Part shown: piece after piece, positions 17,915 to 25,956 of the stretch
Layout: each line of letters opens with the position of its first letter
Position numbering within the stretch: the first letter of the stretch is position 1
NCBI RefSeq assembly: GCF_001650735.1
Contig: NZ_LXVY01000027.1
Location: forward strand, 215,021 to 279,020
Reading direction: 5' to 3'
Source of the DNA: Sphingomonas sp. TDK1
GTDB lineage: Bacteria > Pseudomonadota > Alphaproteobacteria > Sphingomonadales > Sphingomonadaceae
DNA length: 64,000 nucleotides
The notes under the pieces: model-generated
What the model saw: the letters and a program-made list of their open reading frames with translations, nothing else
Told to the model about the DNA's origin: nothing
The model's database searches: none
Program-made: the position numbers and the translations under genes

Positions 17915-18930
17915 CAGGCGGGCTCCTTCTCGGCGCCGAGCGCAGCGTCGGCCTGGGCGATCAGGCGATCGAACATCACGTGTTGGCGGCGGACCTGCTC
18001 GCGGCTGTCCACCTCCATCACGTCCTGGATCCAGCGATTGCCCTCATACTCGCTGGAGAGCGTGCCTTCCCAACCGCACTTCACCAGCTCCGGGATGACC
18101 TCGTCATAGGCGATCGCCGGATCGGTGCAGTCTTCGGTCATTTCGTAGAACTTGGCCTGGATGTGCCGGAAGTAAGGAGCATAGTCCTTCAGCCGTTTCG
18201 GATTGGCATAGGGTGCGTGGCGCAGCGTCTCGGCCATCGCGATCTCGGCCTTGTTGCCGCCGCGCTTCACCGCGACTTCGTAGATCGTGTATTCGGCCAT
18301 CACCTTTTCCTCGTGCTGGTCGACGATGAACTGGGTGATTTCCGGCCGGGCGCCCTGGCGCTCGAAGCGGGCGCGGAAGGCGGGCGGATAATGTTTCATG
18401 AAGATGCCCATGTCGGGCAGAATGCCGAGATGGCGGGTATTCAGCCGGTCGGCGACCTCGATCGTGCGCAGGATCCAGGCATGTTCGAGATGCCAGGGCG
18501 CGTGGACTTCCACGCCCATATGCACGTCCAGCTCCTCGGCATGGGGCACGCAGCGCTCGAGGATATCGGGCCGCACGAACACCAGCACCCGCATGTTCTT
18601 GATGCCCAGCCGATTGCACAGCAGCAGATCGCGGCGGATGCTGGCGACCTGCTCGTCGTCGGAGAGCAGCGCGCCCTTGCGTAGCTTGGTATCGAGGAAC
18701 ATGTCGTAACAGGTGAAGTGCGCGCCATGCCGGGCCAGCATCTCCTGCCACCGTGCGACCTCCGCATCGTCGATATTCGGAAAGTTCGGCATGTTTTGCT
18801 CGGGGAGGATCTCGATGCCCCGGGCGCCGATCGACACGGCATGGGCGATCGCGGCCTCGACCGTCATCTGGCCAAGAAACATCTCTTCCTGGTAGCTGTA
18901 GAGGCTCACGCCCCGCTGGATTTTGGACAC
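17914..18930 (-). CDS. C-glycoside deglycosidase alpha subunit 1 (sugar-isomerase-like TIM barrel)
   Basis: Start chosen at GTG 18930 (GGAG 5 nt upstream), giving 338 residues. It has the sugar phosphate isomerase/epimerase (AP endonuclease 2) barrel. Conserved GVSLYSY, EVHAP (Glu141, His143), LPDMGIF (Asp173), IQAKF (Gln258) and SSEYEG (Glu294) lie at strand ends where this fold binds a divalent metal. With a DUF6379 partner immediately downstream, the pair fits CarC/CarB and DfgA/DfgB: metal-assisted cleavage of the C-C bond between sugar and aglycone after C3 oxidation. Compared with alpha subunit 2 it has a longer segment at about 180-235. It is divergent from the oxidoreductase gene at 19408, which could supply the keto substrate. 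Confidence 0.84.
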   Translation of the reverse strand: MSKIQRGVSLYSYQEEMFLGQMTVEAAIAHAVSIGARGIEILPEQNMPNFPNIDDAEVARWQEMLARHGAHFTCYDMFLDTKLRKGALLSDDEQVASIRRDLLLCNRLGIKNMRVLVFVRPDILERCVPHAEELDVHMGVEVHAPWHLEHAWILRTIEVADRLNTRHLGILPDMGIFMKHYPPAFRARFERQGARPEITQFIVDQHEEKVMAEYTIYEVAVKRGGNKAEIAMAETLRHAPYANPKRLKDYAPYFRHIQAKFYEMTEDCTDPAIAYDEVIPELVKCGWEGTLSSEYEGNRWIQDVMEVDSREQVRRQHVMFDRLIAQADAALGAEKEPA

Positions 18931-19407
18931 GATGGCTCCGTGAATTACAGGCGGCAAAGGGCGGCCCCCTGCGCCATGGCAAAGGTCCAGGCGCGGGAAT
19001 CGGCAGCTGCGAAAGTCGGGAGTGACGTCGGACGCGCCGCGGCAGGTGCTGATGCAGACTGCGTACGTGGATGTGCGTGCAGCATGTCGAAGCTCCTCTC
19101 GTGCAGAGCGGTCTGTTGGTCCGCGTCAACCGCGACCCGCCGCTTCTTGCCGATTGTGTACGCTGCAAATGCTGAATGCTGGAAATCGATTGTTTTGATA
19201 GCGAACGATCCATAATTCTTATTGGAAACGGATTACATATTCGCGATTTGAATAAACAATCATCCATACAATAGATTTCCAAAATTTCTGGAATGGCGCC
19301 AGAAAACGGGAGAGCCCGACAAGAGGCTTTGTTTGGAGAGAGGACATGCACGCACGCCCGCTGCGAGCCCGACGCGCCAACCCCGATGGATCCCGAGGCG
19401 GCGCCTG
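18931..19407. promoter_or_regulatory. Divergent control region between deglycosidase and oxidoreductase operons
   Basis: About 475 bp without a convincing gene, AT-rich from about 19180 to 19295 in otherwise GC-rich DNA. It contains the dyads ATTC-N7-GAAT at 19239-19253 (a T-N11-A LysR-type pattern) and TTCCA-N7-TGGAA at 19277-19293. Promoters for both operons should lie here; the two LysR proteins encoded nearby are the natural candidates to bind. Confidence 0.5.
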
Positions 19408-20547
19408 ATGCGACGGCTGCGGATGGGGCTGATCGGCGGGGGTCCCGGCGCGTTCATCGGCCCGGTACACCGGATTGCCGCGACACTGGACAGCGAGATC
19501 GAACTGGTCGCCGGTGCATTCAGTCGCGCGCCCGAACGTTCCCGACAGGCCGGCAAAGCCTACGGCATCGCCGAAGACCGGAGCTATCCGAGCTGGATGG
19601 CGCTGATCGAGCAGGAGCGCACGCGGCCAGACGGCATTGACTTTCTGACCATTGCGACACCGAACGATACGCATCTGCCGATCGCGCGCGCGGCGCTTGC
19701 GGCAGGCATCGCCGTGATGAGCGACAAGCCGGCTACCGCCACGCTTGCCCAGGCGCGGGAGCTGGCCGAGATCGTCCGCGAAGCCGATCGCCCCTATGCA
19801 CTGAGCTACACCTATAGCGGCTATCCGCTGGTGCGCCACGCCCGTGCGCTGATCGCGTCGGGCGGGCTCGGCACGGTGCGCAAGGTGGTCGTCGAATATC
19901 TCCAGGGCTGGCTGGCCGCGCCGATCGAGCGTGCCGGAAACAAGCAGGCGGAATGGCGTACCGACGCGGGCAAATCCGGTGTCGGCGGTGCCATCGGCGA
20001 TATCGGCGTCCATGCCTTTCATCTCGCCGAATTCGTAACCGGTCTGGCGGTGGAAGCGATCAACGCGGATCTCGCCGCCGTCGTGCCGGGGCGCGCGCTT
20101 GACGACGACTGCAGCGTGCTGCTCCGCTTCGCCGGCGGCGCCCGCGGGGTGCTGCTCGCTTCGCAGATCGCGATCGGCGAAGCCAATGGCCTCACGCTGC
20201 GTGTCTATGGCGACAAGGCCTCGCTCGCCTGGCGCCAGGAAAGCCCAAACCAGCTGTTGATCCACCATCTTTCGGGGCGAAGCGAAATGCTTACCGCGGG
20301 CGGTGCGGGCATGCTGCCTGCCGCCACGGCGGCAGCACGGCTGCCCGCGGGACATCCGGAAGGCTATCTGGAAGCCTTCGCCAACCTCTACCGCGATTTT
20401 GCGCGCCGCCTGCGCGGCCGGCCCGCACCCGATCTCCCCGGCATGGAAGACGGGGTGCGATCACTCCAGTTCATCGAACAGGCCGTTGCGGCGAGCCGCG
20501 ACAACCGCGGCTGGGTGCCGCTTGACGAAGCGAAGGAATACGCATGA
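19408..20547 (+). CDS. Gfo/Idh/MocA-family NAD(P)-dependent sugar oxidoreductase
   Basis: Start at ATG 19408 (MRRLRMGLIGGG) gives 379 residues; the frame extends upstream without similarity. The Rossmann domain has GLIGGGPGAFIGPVHR, then SDKPAT with the family's Lys (Lys107), and the C-terminal domain has GDIGVHAFHL (Asp198, His202, His205), the usual catalytic region. In the gut puerarin system the enzyme that oxidises the glucose 3-OH before C-C cleavage (DgpA) is from this family, so oxidation of the sugar of a glycoside is the best inference. Its stop overlaps the MFS start (ATGA). Confidence 0.87.
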   Translation: MRRLRMGLIGGGPGAFIGPVHRIAATLDSEIELVAGAFSRAPERSRQAGKAYGIAEDRSYPSWMALIEQERTRPDGIDFLTIATPNDTHLPIARAALAAGIAVMSDKPATATLAQARELAEIVREADRPYALSYTYSGYPLVRHARALIASGGLGTVRKVVVEYLQGWLAAPIERAGNKQAEWRTDAGKSGVGGAIGDIGVHAFHLAEFVTGLAVEAINADLAAVVPGRALDDDCSVLLRFAGGARGVLLASQIAIGEANGLTLRVYGDKASLAWRQESPNQLLIHHLSGRSEMLTAGGAGMLPAATAAARLPAGHPEGYLEAFANLYRDFARRLRGRPAPDLPGMEDGVRSLQFIEQAVAASRDNRGWVPLDEAKEYA

Positions 20548-21734
20548 CGAGCATCGCCGCGCCTGCGCCGCACGCCGCTCCGATCCGGGGCGAAACGGGC
20601 AAGGGCATCACGCTGATTGCAGCGCAGATCCTGCCGGTGATGGCGGTGGTCTCGCTGTTCCCGGCCATTCCGCGACTGTTCGCGCAGTTCGGCGGGCACC
20701 CCCAGGCAGGCCTGCTGGTGCCGATGATCGTCACCATGCCGTCGCTTTGCGTCGCGCTGTTCGCACCGTTCGCCGGCGCGATCGCGGATCGGTTCGGCCG
20801 GCGCCCGAGCTTTCTGCTCGCGCTGGCCGTCTATGCCCTCGCGGGCCTGGCGCCGCTGCTTCTCGATGACCTGTATCTGGTGGTGGCGAGCCGCGGCGTC
20901 CTCGGCCTTGCCGAAGCGGTGATCGTCACCAATTCCAGTGCGCTGATCGGCGACTATTTCGGATCGCAGCGGCATCGCTGGGTGTCGTGGGTCGGCGTGT
21001 CGATCTCGATCGCGGGCACGCTGCTGGTCGCCGCGGGCGGCGCGCTGGCCGACGTCAGCTGGCGCGGCCCCTTCGCCATCTACGCGCTGGCGATCCCCAC
21101 CCTGCTGCTCGCGCTGGTCTACATCGACGAGCCTACGCGCCGCGATACCGCCAAGGCCGCGCCGCTCGGTTTTCCCTGGGGCCCGGCGCTGGTCATCGGC
21201 GCCGTCACCATGGCGACCTCGATCCTCTATTATGTCGAGCCCCTCCACGTCGCGAGCGTGCTGATGGCCAAGGGTGTCGGCTCCTCCACCGCGGTCGGGC
21301 TGATCCAGGCCGGTACGTCGCTCGCCTATATCGCCGGCGCGTTTCTCTACCGGCGGATCCATGCCCAGCCGGTGGGCGTCCTTCTCGGTCTGGCCGGGAT
21401 CCTCACCGCGATCGGCCTCACCATGATCGGTCTCGCCACCCGGTATCCGCTGGCGGTTGCGGGCGCCGCGATCCAGCAATTCGGATCGGGGCTGGTGATT
21501 CCCGCGCTGATGGCCTGGGGCCAGGCGATGCTGCCGCTCGAGCAGCGCGGCCGCGGCATGGGCATCTGGGCGACCGCCTTCTTCGCCGGGCTGTTCGTCT
21601 GTCCGCCGCTGGTCGGCCTCGGCCAGCGCGCGGTCGGCGGCCTCGACCAGGCGCTGCTGCTGTTCGCCGCGATCACCCTCGTGCTTTCCCTAGTCTCCGC
21701 GCTGTTCTTCCGCACCAGCGCCGCGCGCCACTGA
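20544..21734 (+). CDS. MFS transporter
   Basis: 396 residues with about twelve hydrophobic segments and the MFS loop 2-3 signature (GAIADRFGRRPSFLLAL near residues 70-87). The start ATG overlaps the stop of the oxidoreductase gene by four bases, and a GMC oxidoreductase follows 13 bp later, so it belongs to the same operon. It would move a glycoside, sugar or aromatic product across the inner membrane, completing the route that starts at the TonB receptors. Direction and substrate cannot be told from sequence. Confidence 0.9.
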   Translation: MTSIAAPAPHAAPIRGETGKGITLIAAQILPVMAVVSLFPAIPRLFAQFGGHPQAGLLVPMIVTMPSLCVALFAPFAGAIADRFGRRPSFLLALAVYALAGLAPLLLDDLYLVVASRGVLGLAEAVIVTNSSALIGDYFGSQRHRWVSWVGVSISIAGTLLVAAGGALADVSWRGPFAIYALAIPTLLLALVYIDEPTRRDTAKAAPLGFPWGPALVIGAVTMATSILYYVEPLHVASVLMAKGVGSSTAVGLIQAGTSLAYIAGAFLYRRIHAQPVGVLLGLAGILTAIGLTMIGLATRYPLAVAGAAIQQFGSGLVIPALMAWGQAMLPLEQRGRGMGIWATAFFAGLFVCPPLVGLGQRAVGGLDQALLLFAAITLVLSLVSALFFRTSAARH

Positions 21735-21747
21735 CGAGACCTGACCC

Positions 21748-23382
21748 ATGACCGATACCCAGACCATCTTCGACTATATCATCGTCGGCGCAGGCTCCGC
21801 GGGCTGCGTGCTCGCCGATCGCCTGAGCGCGGACGGCCAGGCGCGCGTGCTGCTGATCGAGGCCGGCGGCGACAACGAGACCGAACTGGTCAACATGCCG
21901 CGCGCCTTCATGAAAATGTTCGGCAACCCGACCTATTTCTGGCACTTCCCGATCACCGAACAGGAAGGCCGGCCTTCGGGCGAGACCTGGTCCTATGGCC
22001 GCGGCCTTGGCGGATCGAGCTCGACCAACGGCACCTGGTATCTGCGCGGCGAGCCGGGCGACTATGACGGATGGGCCGCACTGGGCTTCGGCGAGTGGCG
22101 ATGGAGCGAGATCCAGCGCTGCTTCCAGGCGATGGAGAGCTATCGCGGCGCCGGTGCCGATGCCGGTCGCGGCCGTGACGGCCCCCTCCAGATCACCCAG
22201 CTTCCCTTCCGCTCGCCGGCGATCGATGCCGCGATCGAGGCCGGCGCCCAGATCGGCCTCAAGAAGGTGGCGGACATCAACACGCCGGGCACCGGCCGCA
22301 TCGGCTATACCCAGGCGACCGTGTCGCGGCGCGGCCGCCGCGCCTCCAGCTACCAGGCCTTTCTGAAGCCCGCCATGCACCGCCCGAACCTGACCGTGCT
22401 GCTCGATACGCTGGTCGAGCGCGTCGAGATCGCGGACGGCCGGGCGACCGGGGTCCGTGTCCGCGATGCCGATGGCGGTCGCTCGATCGTCGCGACCCGC
22501 GAAGTGATCTTGTCCGCCGGCGCGCTGCAAAGCCCCAAGCTGCTGCAGCTTTCGGGCATCGGCCCCACGGCGGTACTCGAACGCGCCGGCGTGCCGGTGG
22601 TGCAGCTCTTGCCGCAGGTCGGCCGCAACCTCGCCGATCACCTGATGTTCACCATGTCGTGGCGGCTGCACAAGGATCCGGGGGCGAACCGTGAGTTTTC
22701 CGGCTGGCGGCTGACCAGCCACGTGCTGCGCTACTATCTGACCCGCACGGGCATGATGGCCTATACCTCGCCCGAGGTCACCGCGCTGCTCTCGATCGAC
22801 TCTCCGCCCGAATGGCCGGACGCCCAGTTCGGGGTAGGCCCGTATTCGCTGCGGACAACGGAGGAGATGAAGGCCGATCCCGGCCGCGGCGCGCTGGAGG
22901 ACAAGCCGGGCATCAGCGTCAACGGCATCGCCCTCCGCCCGAAGAGCCGCGGTACCGTCGCCATCCGCTCGGCAGATGTCGCCGATCCGGTCGAGGTTCA
23001 TGCCAATTGGTGGGGCGATCCCGCTGACAAGGCCTTCCTCGTCAAGATGGTCCGCCTGGCCCGCCGCTATATGCGCCAGCCGGCGCTGAAGAACTTTGTC
23101 GGCGAGGAGCGCGTGCCCGGCGAACGCTTCCAGAGCGACGAGGATATCGCCAGGCAGATGGAATGGCTCGCCAGCCCGGGCCTGCACAGCACCGGCACCT
23201 GTCGCATGGGCACGCCCGAAACCGGCGTCGTTGACGGGCGGCTGCGGGTGCACGGCATCCGGGGCCTCCGTATCGCCGATTGCTCGGTGATGCCGCTTCA
23301 GCCTGCCGGGAACACCAACGGCCCGGCGATGGTGATCGGCTGGCGCGCGGCCGAACTGATCCGGGAGGATCATGCCGGCTGA
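21748..23382 (+). CDS. GMC-family FAD-dependent oxidoreductase (candidate glycoside 3-oxidase/dehydrogenase)
   Basis: A 544-residue GMC protein. FAD-binding GAGSAGCVLADRL lies near residues 14-26 and LIEAGG follows; the GRGLGGSSSTNGTWYLRG signature is near 88-105. The C-terminal catalytic pair is His480 (GLHSTGTCRMG) and Asn524 (GNTNGPAM). GMC enzymes oxidise alcohol groups of sugars and polyols. In soil C-glycoside degraders the C3 oxidase (CarA) is an FAD enzyme of this superfamily, so it may provide the 3-keto glycoside for the alpha/beta deglycosidases. Having both this and a Gfo/Idh enzyme suggests either two substrates or two steps. No signal peptide is visible. Confidence 0.87.
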   Translation: MTDTQTIFDYIIVGAGSAGCVLADRLSADGQARVLLIEAGGDNETELVNMPRAFMKMFGNPTYFWHFPITEQEGRPSGETWSYGRGLGGSSSTNGTWYLRGEPGDYDGWAALGFGEWRWSEIQRCFQAMESYRGAGADAGRGRDGPLQITQLPFRSPAIDAAIEAGAQIGLKKVADINTPGTGRIGYTQATVSRRGRRASSYQAFLKPAMHRPNLTVLLDTLVERVEIADGRATGVRVRDADGGRSIVATREVILSAGALQSPKLLQLSGIGPTAVLERAGVPVVQLLPQVGRNLADHLMFTMSWRLHKDPGANREFSGWRLTSHVLRYYLTRTGMMAYTSPEVTALLSIDSPPEWPDAQFGVGPYSLRTTEEMKADPGRGALEDKPGISVNGIALRPKSRGTVAIRSADVADPVEVHANWWGDPADKAFLVKMVRLARRYMRQPALKNFVGEERVPGERFQSDEDIARQMEWLASPGLHSTGTCRMGTPETGVVDGRLRVHGIRGLRIADCSVMPLQPAGNTNGPAMVIGWRAAELIREDHAG

Positions 23383-23407
23383 TCCTCGATTTGCAGGGAG
23401 CGCCATC

Positions 23408-23424
23408 GATCGATAGCATCGATC
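23408..23424. promoter_or_regulatory. LysR-type operator candidate upstream of lysR 2
   Basis: GATCGAT-AGC-ATCGATC is a perfect 7-bp inverted repeat containing T-N11-A, 35 bp before the lysR 2 start. It suits an autoregulatory LysR site. Confidence 0.45.
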
Positions 23425-23458
23425 AAAACGACAAGAATGCCCTGCGGAGAGGAATGTA

Positions 23459-24364
23459 ATGCGGTTCAAGGGTCTGGATCTGAATCTGCTCGGCGCGTTC
23501 GATGCGCTGCTGGAAACCCGCAGTGTCTCGGCCGCCGCGCGCCAGCTGAACCTCAGCCAGCCAGCGATGAGTGCCGCGTTGATGCGGCTGCGTGCCTTTT
23601 TCGGGGACGAGCTGCTCATCGCGCAGGGGAAGCGCATGTACCCCACCGCCTATGCCGAGGCGCTGGTGCCGCAGGTGCGCGAGTGCCTGCACGCGGTGGA
23701 GTCGATGCTGGTCACCTCGGGGCGCTTCGATCCGGCGACGAGCCAGCGCCGATTCCGCCTGATCCTGTCCGACTATGTGATGACCGCCGTTCTCGCCCCC
23801 GCACTGCAGACGGTGGCGGCGACTGCTCCCGGCATTCGGCTGGAAATCACCCTGCCCAGCCCCGAGGCGGGCACGGAATTGCGGGAAGGCCGTGCCGACC
23901 TGTTCGTCGCGCCAGAGCAGTTCATCTTCAGCGACCACCCCAGCGAATTGCTTTGCGAGGAGCGCTATGTGATGGTCGGCTGGGCCGAAAACCCGCTATT
24001 CGACGATGTGCTGACCCTCGAAGACTTCAGCGCCGCCGGGCATGTCGCCGTGCGGCTGGGCGGGCCCCGCGACTATTCCTTCGCCGATCGCCAGGTCCGG
24101 CAATTGGGGATCGAGCGGCGGATCGAGGTGGAGGCCCCGTCCTTCACGGTGGTCCCCTGGCTGCTCGTCGGTTCGCAGCGTCTGACGCTGATGCAGGAAA
24201 GCCTCGCCCGCCGCGTGGTGACCACCTTCCCGCTGCGCATGGCGCCGATCCCCTTCCCGTTCCAGCCGATGCGCGAGATGATCCAGTATCACAGCAGCCG
24301 CAAGAACGACGAAGGGCTGCGCTGGATGATCGAACGCCTCCGCGAACCGGCGGCGCTCGCCTGA
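23459..24364 (+). CDS. LysR-family transcriptional regulator 2
   Basis: 301 residues with the LysR helix-turn-helix at 1-60 (LDLNLLGAFDALLETRSVSAAARQLNLSQPAMSAALMRLR) and a ligand-binding domain after it. AGGA lies 5 nt before the ATG. It follows the GMC gene in the same direction after a 76-bp gap containing a LysR-like dyad, so it probably has its own promoter. Similarity to the regulator at 4906 is clear along the length, including FTVVPWLL and the DYVMTAVLAP start of the effector domain. A likely target is the divergent region at 18931-19407. Confidence 0.93.
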   Translation: MRFKGLDLNLLGAFDALLETRSVSAAARQLNLSQPAMSAALMRLRAFFGDELLIAQGKRMYPTAYAEALVPQVRECLHAVESMLVTSGRFDPATSQRRFRLILSDYVMTAVLAPALQTVAATAPGIRLEITLPSPEAGTELREGRADLFVAPEQFIFSDHPSELLCEERYVMVGWAENPLFDDVLTLEDFSAAGHVAVRLGGPRDYSFADRQVRQLGIERRIEVEAPSFTVVPWLLVGSQRLTLMQESLARRVVTTFPLRMAPIPFPFQPMREMIQYHSSRKNDEGLRWMIERLREPAALA

Positions 24365-24373
24365 CCGGCCGGG

Positions 24374-24515
24374 CTAGCGCGCGACGAGCAGCCGCACCGG
24401 TCCGATCAGCCCCGAGGGACGCAGCGGGGCGTCGGGGCGATAGACGTCCTGCGGGCCACCCCTGGACGTGCCGATCAGCCGGTTGACCCACAGATTGGCC
24501 ACCGGGCATTCACGA
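24374..24515 (-). pseudogene. C-terminal remnant of a glycosidase (rhamnosidase GH106-like tail)
   Basis: The minus strand encodes about 45 residues ending at a TAG: VANLWVNRLIG, then YRPDAPLRPSGLIGPVRLL. This resembles the extreme C-terminal sugar-binding domain of GH106 rhamnosidases and related large glycosidases, where N-W-NRLIG and PLLPSGLLGPV recur. No matching N-terminal or catalytic part exists in the window, and the frame upstream is unrelated. I read it as the tail of a deleted glycosidase gene. Family assignment is from memory. Confidence 0.45.
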
Positions 24516-24644
24516 TGACGGCATCCTCCCTGCGGGCCCTTGGCGGCCTTGCGCGCCGTGTGTGCCATTGTGCGAGGTTTCAGGAAAATCGATGCTTTGG
24601 ATCGAACCGATCCATGCGACAAATCGATCGCCGCGTGCCGCCGC

Positions 24645-25046
24645 CTACAGCACGATCGTCGCTTCCCGCGCATCGCGCATCGGCACGGGCCAGAAGCGCG
24701 GCGGGAAATAGGGGTGCCGCATCCAGACGATCGTCTCCACCCGATGCACGCCGGGGATCAGGCCGCCGGGACGGTCGATCAGCACGTCGATGGTCTCGCC
24801 CACCGCCCAGCGCGTCTCGGTCGCCGCGTCGAGATCGGCAAGGCCGTAGGTCTGCCCCTGGAACAGCAGCCGGTTGCCGGCCGCCGGATATGGCTCGCCG
24901 TCCACCACCACATCCACGCCCTCGATCAGCGAAAGGCGCATGCCGCGATAATTGGGCTGCCGCAGCCGCAGGCGGAAGCCGGTGCGCGCACCCGCCGGCC
25001 CGAGATTGGAAAAGCCGCTGCTCTGGATCGTGCCGCGTTCAAGCAT
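24645..25046 (-). CDS. C-glycoside deglycosidase beta subunit 2 (DUF6379 type)
   Basis: Start at ATG 25046 (GGGGAG 7 nt upstream) gives 133 residues. The middle part NYRGMRLSLIEGVDVVVDG aligns with YYRGIGLSMIEKLDVSIDG of subunit 1; RWAVGETIDVLIDRPGG aligns with RWAFGAKATILVAHPGG. The C-terminal end differs (HPYFPPRFWPVPMRDAREATIVL), so the two are diverged paralogues. It overlaps the end of alpha gene 2 by 8 bases, showing coupling. It should form a complex with alpha 2, with the divergence pointing to a different glycoside. Confidence 0.8.
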   Translation of the reverse strand: MLERGTIQSSGFSNLGPAGARTGFRLRLRQPNYRGMRLSLIEGVDVVVDGEPYPAAGNRLLFQGQTYGLADLDAATETRWAVGETIDVLIDRPGGLIPGVHRVETIVWMRHPYFPPRFWPVPMRDAREATIVL

Positions 25047-25956
25047 GGGTCTGCTCCCCGCCCTGGGTCTGTGCGTCATAGGCGCGTTCGAGGGTGCGGA
25101 TCAGCGCGTGCTGGCGCCGCACCTGGTCGATGGCGAGCCACGGATCGCGCACGCCTTCATATTCGCTGGACAGCCAGCCGGTATAATTAAGCTGCTTCAG
25201 CGCGGGCACGATCCGCTCCCACGGAATGTGATGGTCGTGCAGCTGCGCGTCGATATGGTGGAACTTGGCCTGGATGAAGACGACATGGTCGATCACCTCC
25301 GCCAGATGCTCCACCGGCACCTTGATGCCGTTGAGGAAGCTCATCGCCTCCTCGCGCATCTCCGGCGTCTCGCCGGGCCAATAGGGCAAGGGGCGGTCCT
25401 GGAAGATGCCGGTGTCGATCAGCAGGCCGAAATGCTTGGTGCCGGTGCGCTGGATGAAGTCCACATAGCCTTCCACCACCGGGTGACGGATCGGCGTCGG
25501 CGCATGGATCTCCGGGCAGATCACCACATCGAGCTTGGCCGCCAGATCCAGCACGCGCTCGACCGCGCCTTCCCAGACGGGATGCGGCGTCAATTCATCG
25601 TCGATGACCCCGAACTTCGGCCGCACGAAGCGAAAGCCGAGCCGGTGCGCCAGCTGCAGGTCCCGCGCCAGCAGCGCGCCGGCTTCCTCGGCGGTGAGGA
25701 CGCGCTGCTTCTGCACGCAGGTATCCACCCAGCAGCCATAGTTGGTCGGCTGCAGCCCGTAGCGCTCGACCAGCCCGAACCAGCGATCGAACCACTGGGA
25801 AGGCGGCGCCGGATACTCGGCGAGATGCGTCTCGCCCAGGATCTCGATGCCCCCCGCCCCTGCCTCGGCGACATGATAGAAGGCATCGTCGAGCGTCAGC
25901 GCCGTGCCGAAATCGTCGGTATAGCTGTAGAGCGATACCCCATATTGAAACGTCAT
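25039..25956 (-). CDS. C-glycoside deglycosidase alpha subunit 2 (sugar-isomerase-like TIM barrel)
   Basis: 305 residues beginning MTFQYGVSLYSYTDDFG. It keeps the same landmarks as alpha 1: EIHAP (Glu149, His151), LLIDTGIF (Asp181), IQAKF and SSEYEG. It lacks about 30 residues present in alpha 1 after the Asp motif. The ATG overlaps the upstream hydroxylase stop by 4 bases (ATGA), and the downstream beta gene overlaps its own stop, so hydroxylase-alpha-beta form one tightly coupled unit. Expected role is metal-dependent cleavage of an oxidised C-glycoside; a plain sugar isomerase is the alternative, less likely given the beta partner. Confidence 0.82.
   Translation of the reverse strand: MTFQYGVSLYSYTDDFGTALTLDDAFYHVAEAGAGGIEILGETHLAEYPAPPSQWFDRWFGLVERYGLQPTNYGCWVDTCVQKQRVLTAEEAGALLARDLQLAHRLGFRFVRPKFGVIDDELTPHPVWEGAVERVLDLAAKLDVVICPEIHAPTPIRHPVVEGYVDFIQRTGTKHFGLLIDTGIFQDRPLPYWPGETPEMREEAMSFLNGIKVPVEHLAEVIDHVVFIQAKFHHIDAQLHDHHIPWERIVPALKQLNYTGWLSSEYEGVRDPWLAIDQVRRQHALIRTLERAYDAQTQGGEQTHA

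Noticed and set aside
19219..20355. Minus-strand 378-codon frame opposite the Gfo/Idh gene
   Set aside because: Shadow frame; the plus strand encodes a clear Rossmann oxidoreductase.
21673..23646. Minus-strand 657-codon frame opposite the GMC gene
   Set aside because: Shadow frame of the FAD oxidoreductase; no domain features of its own.
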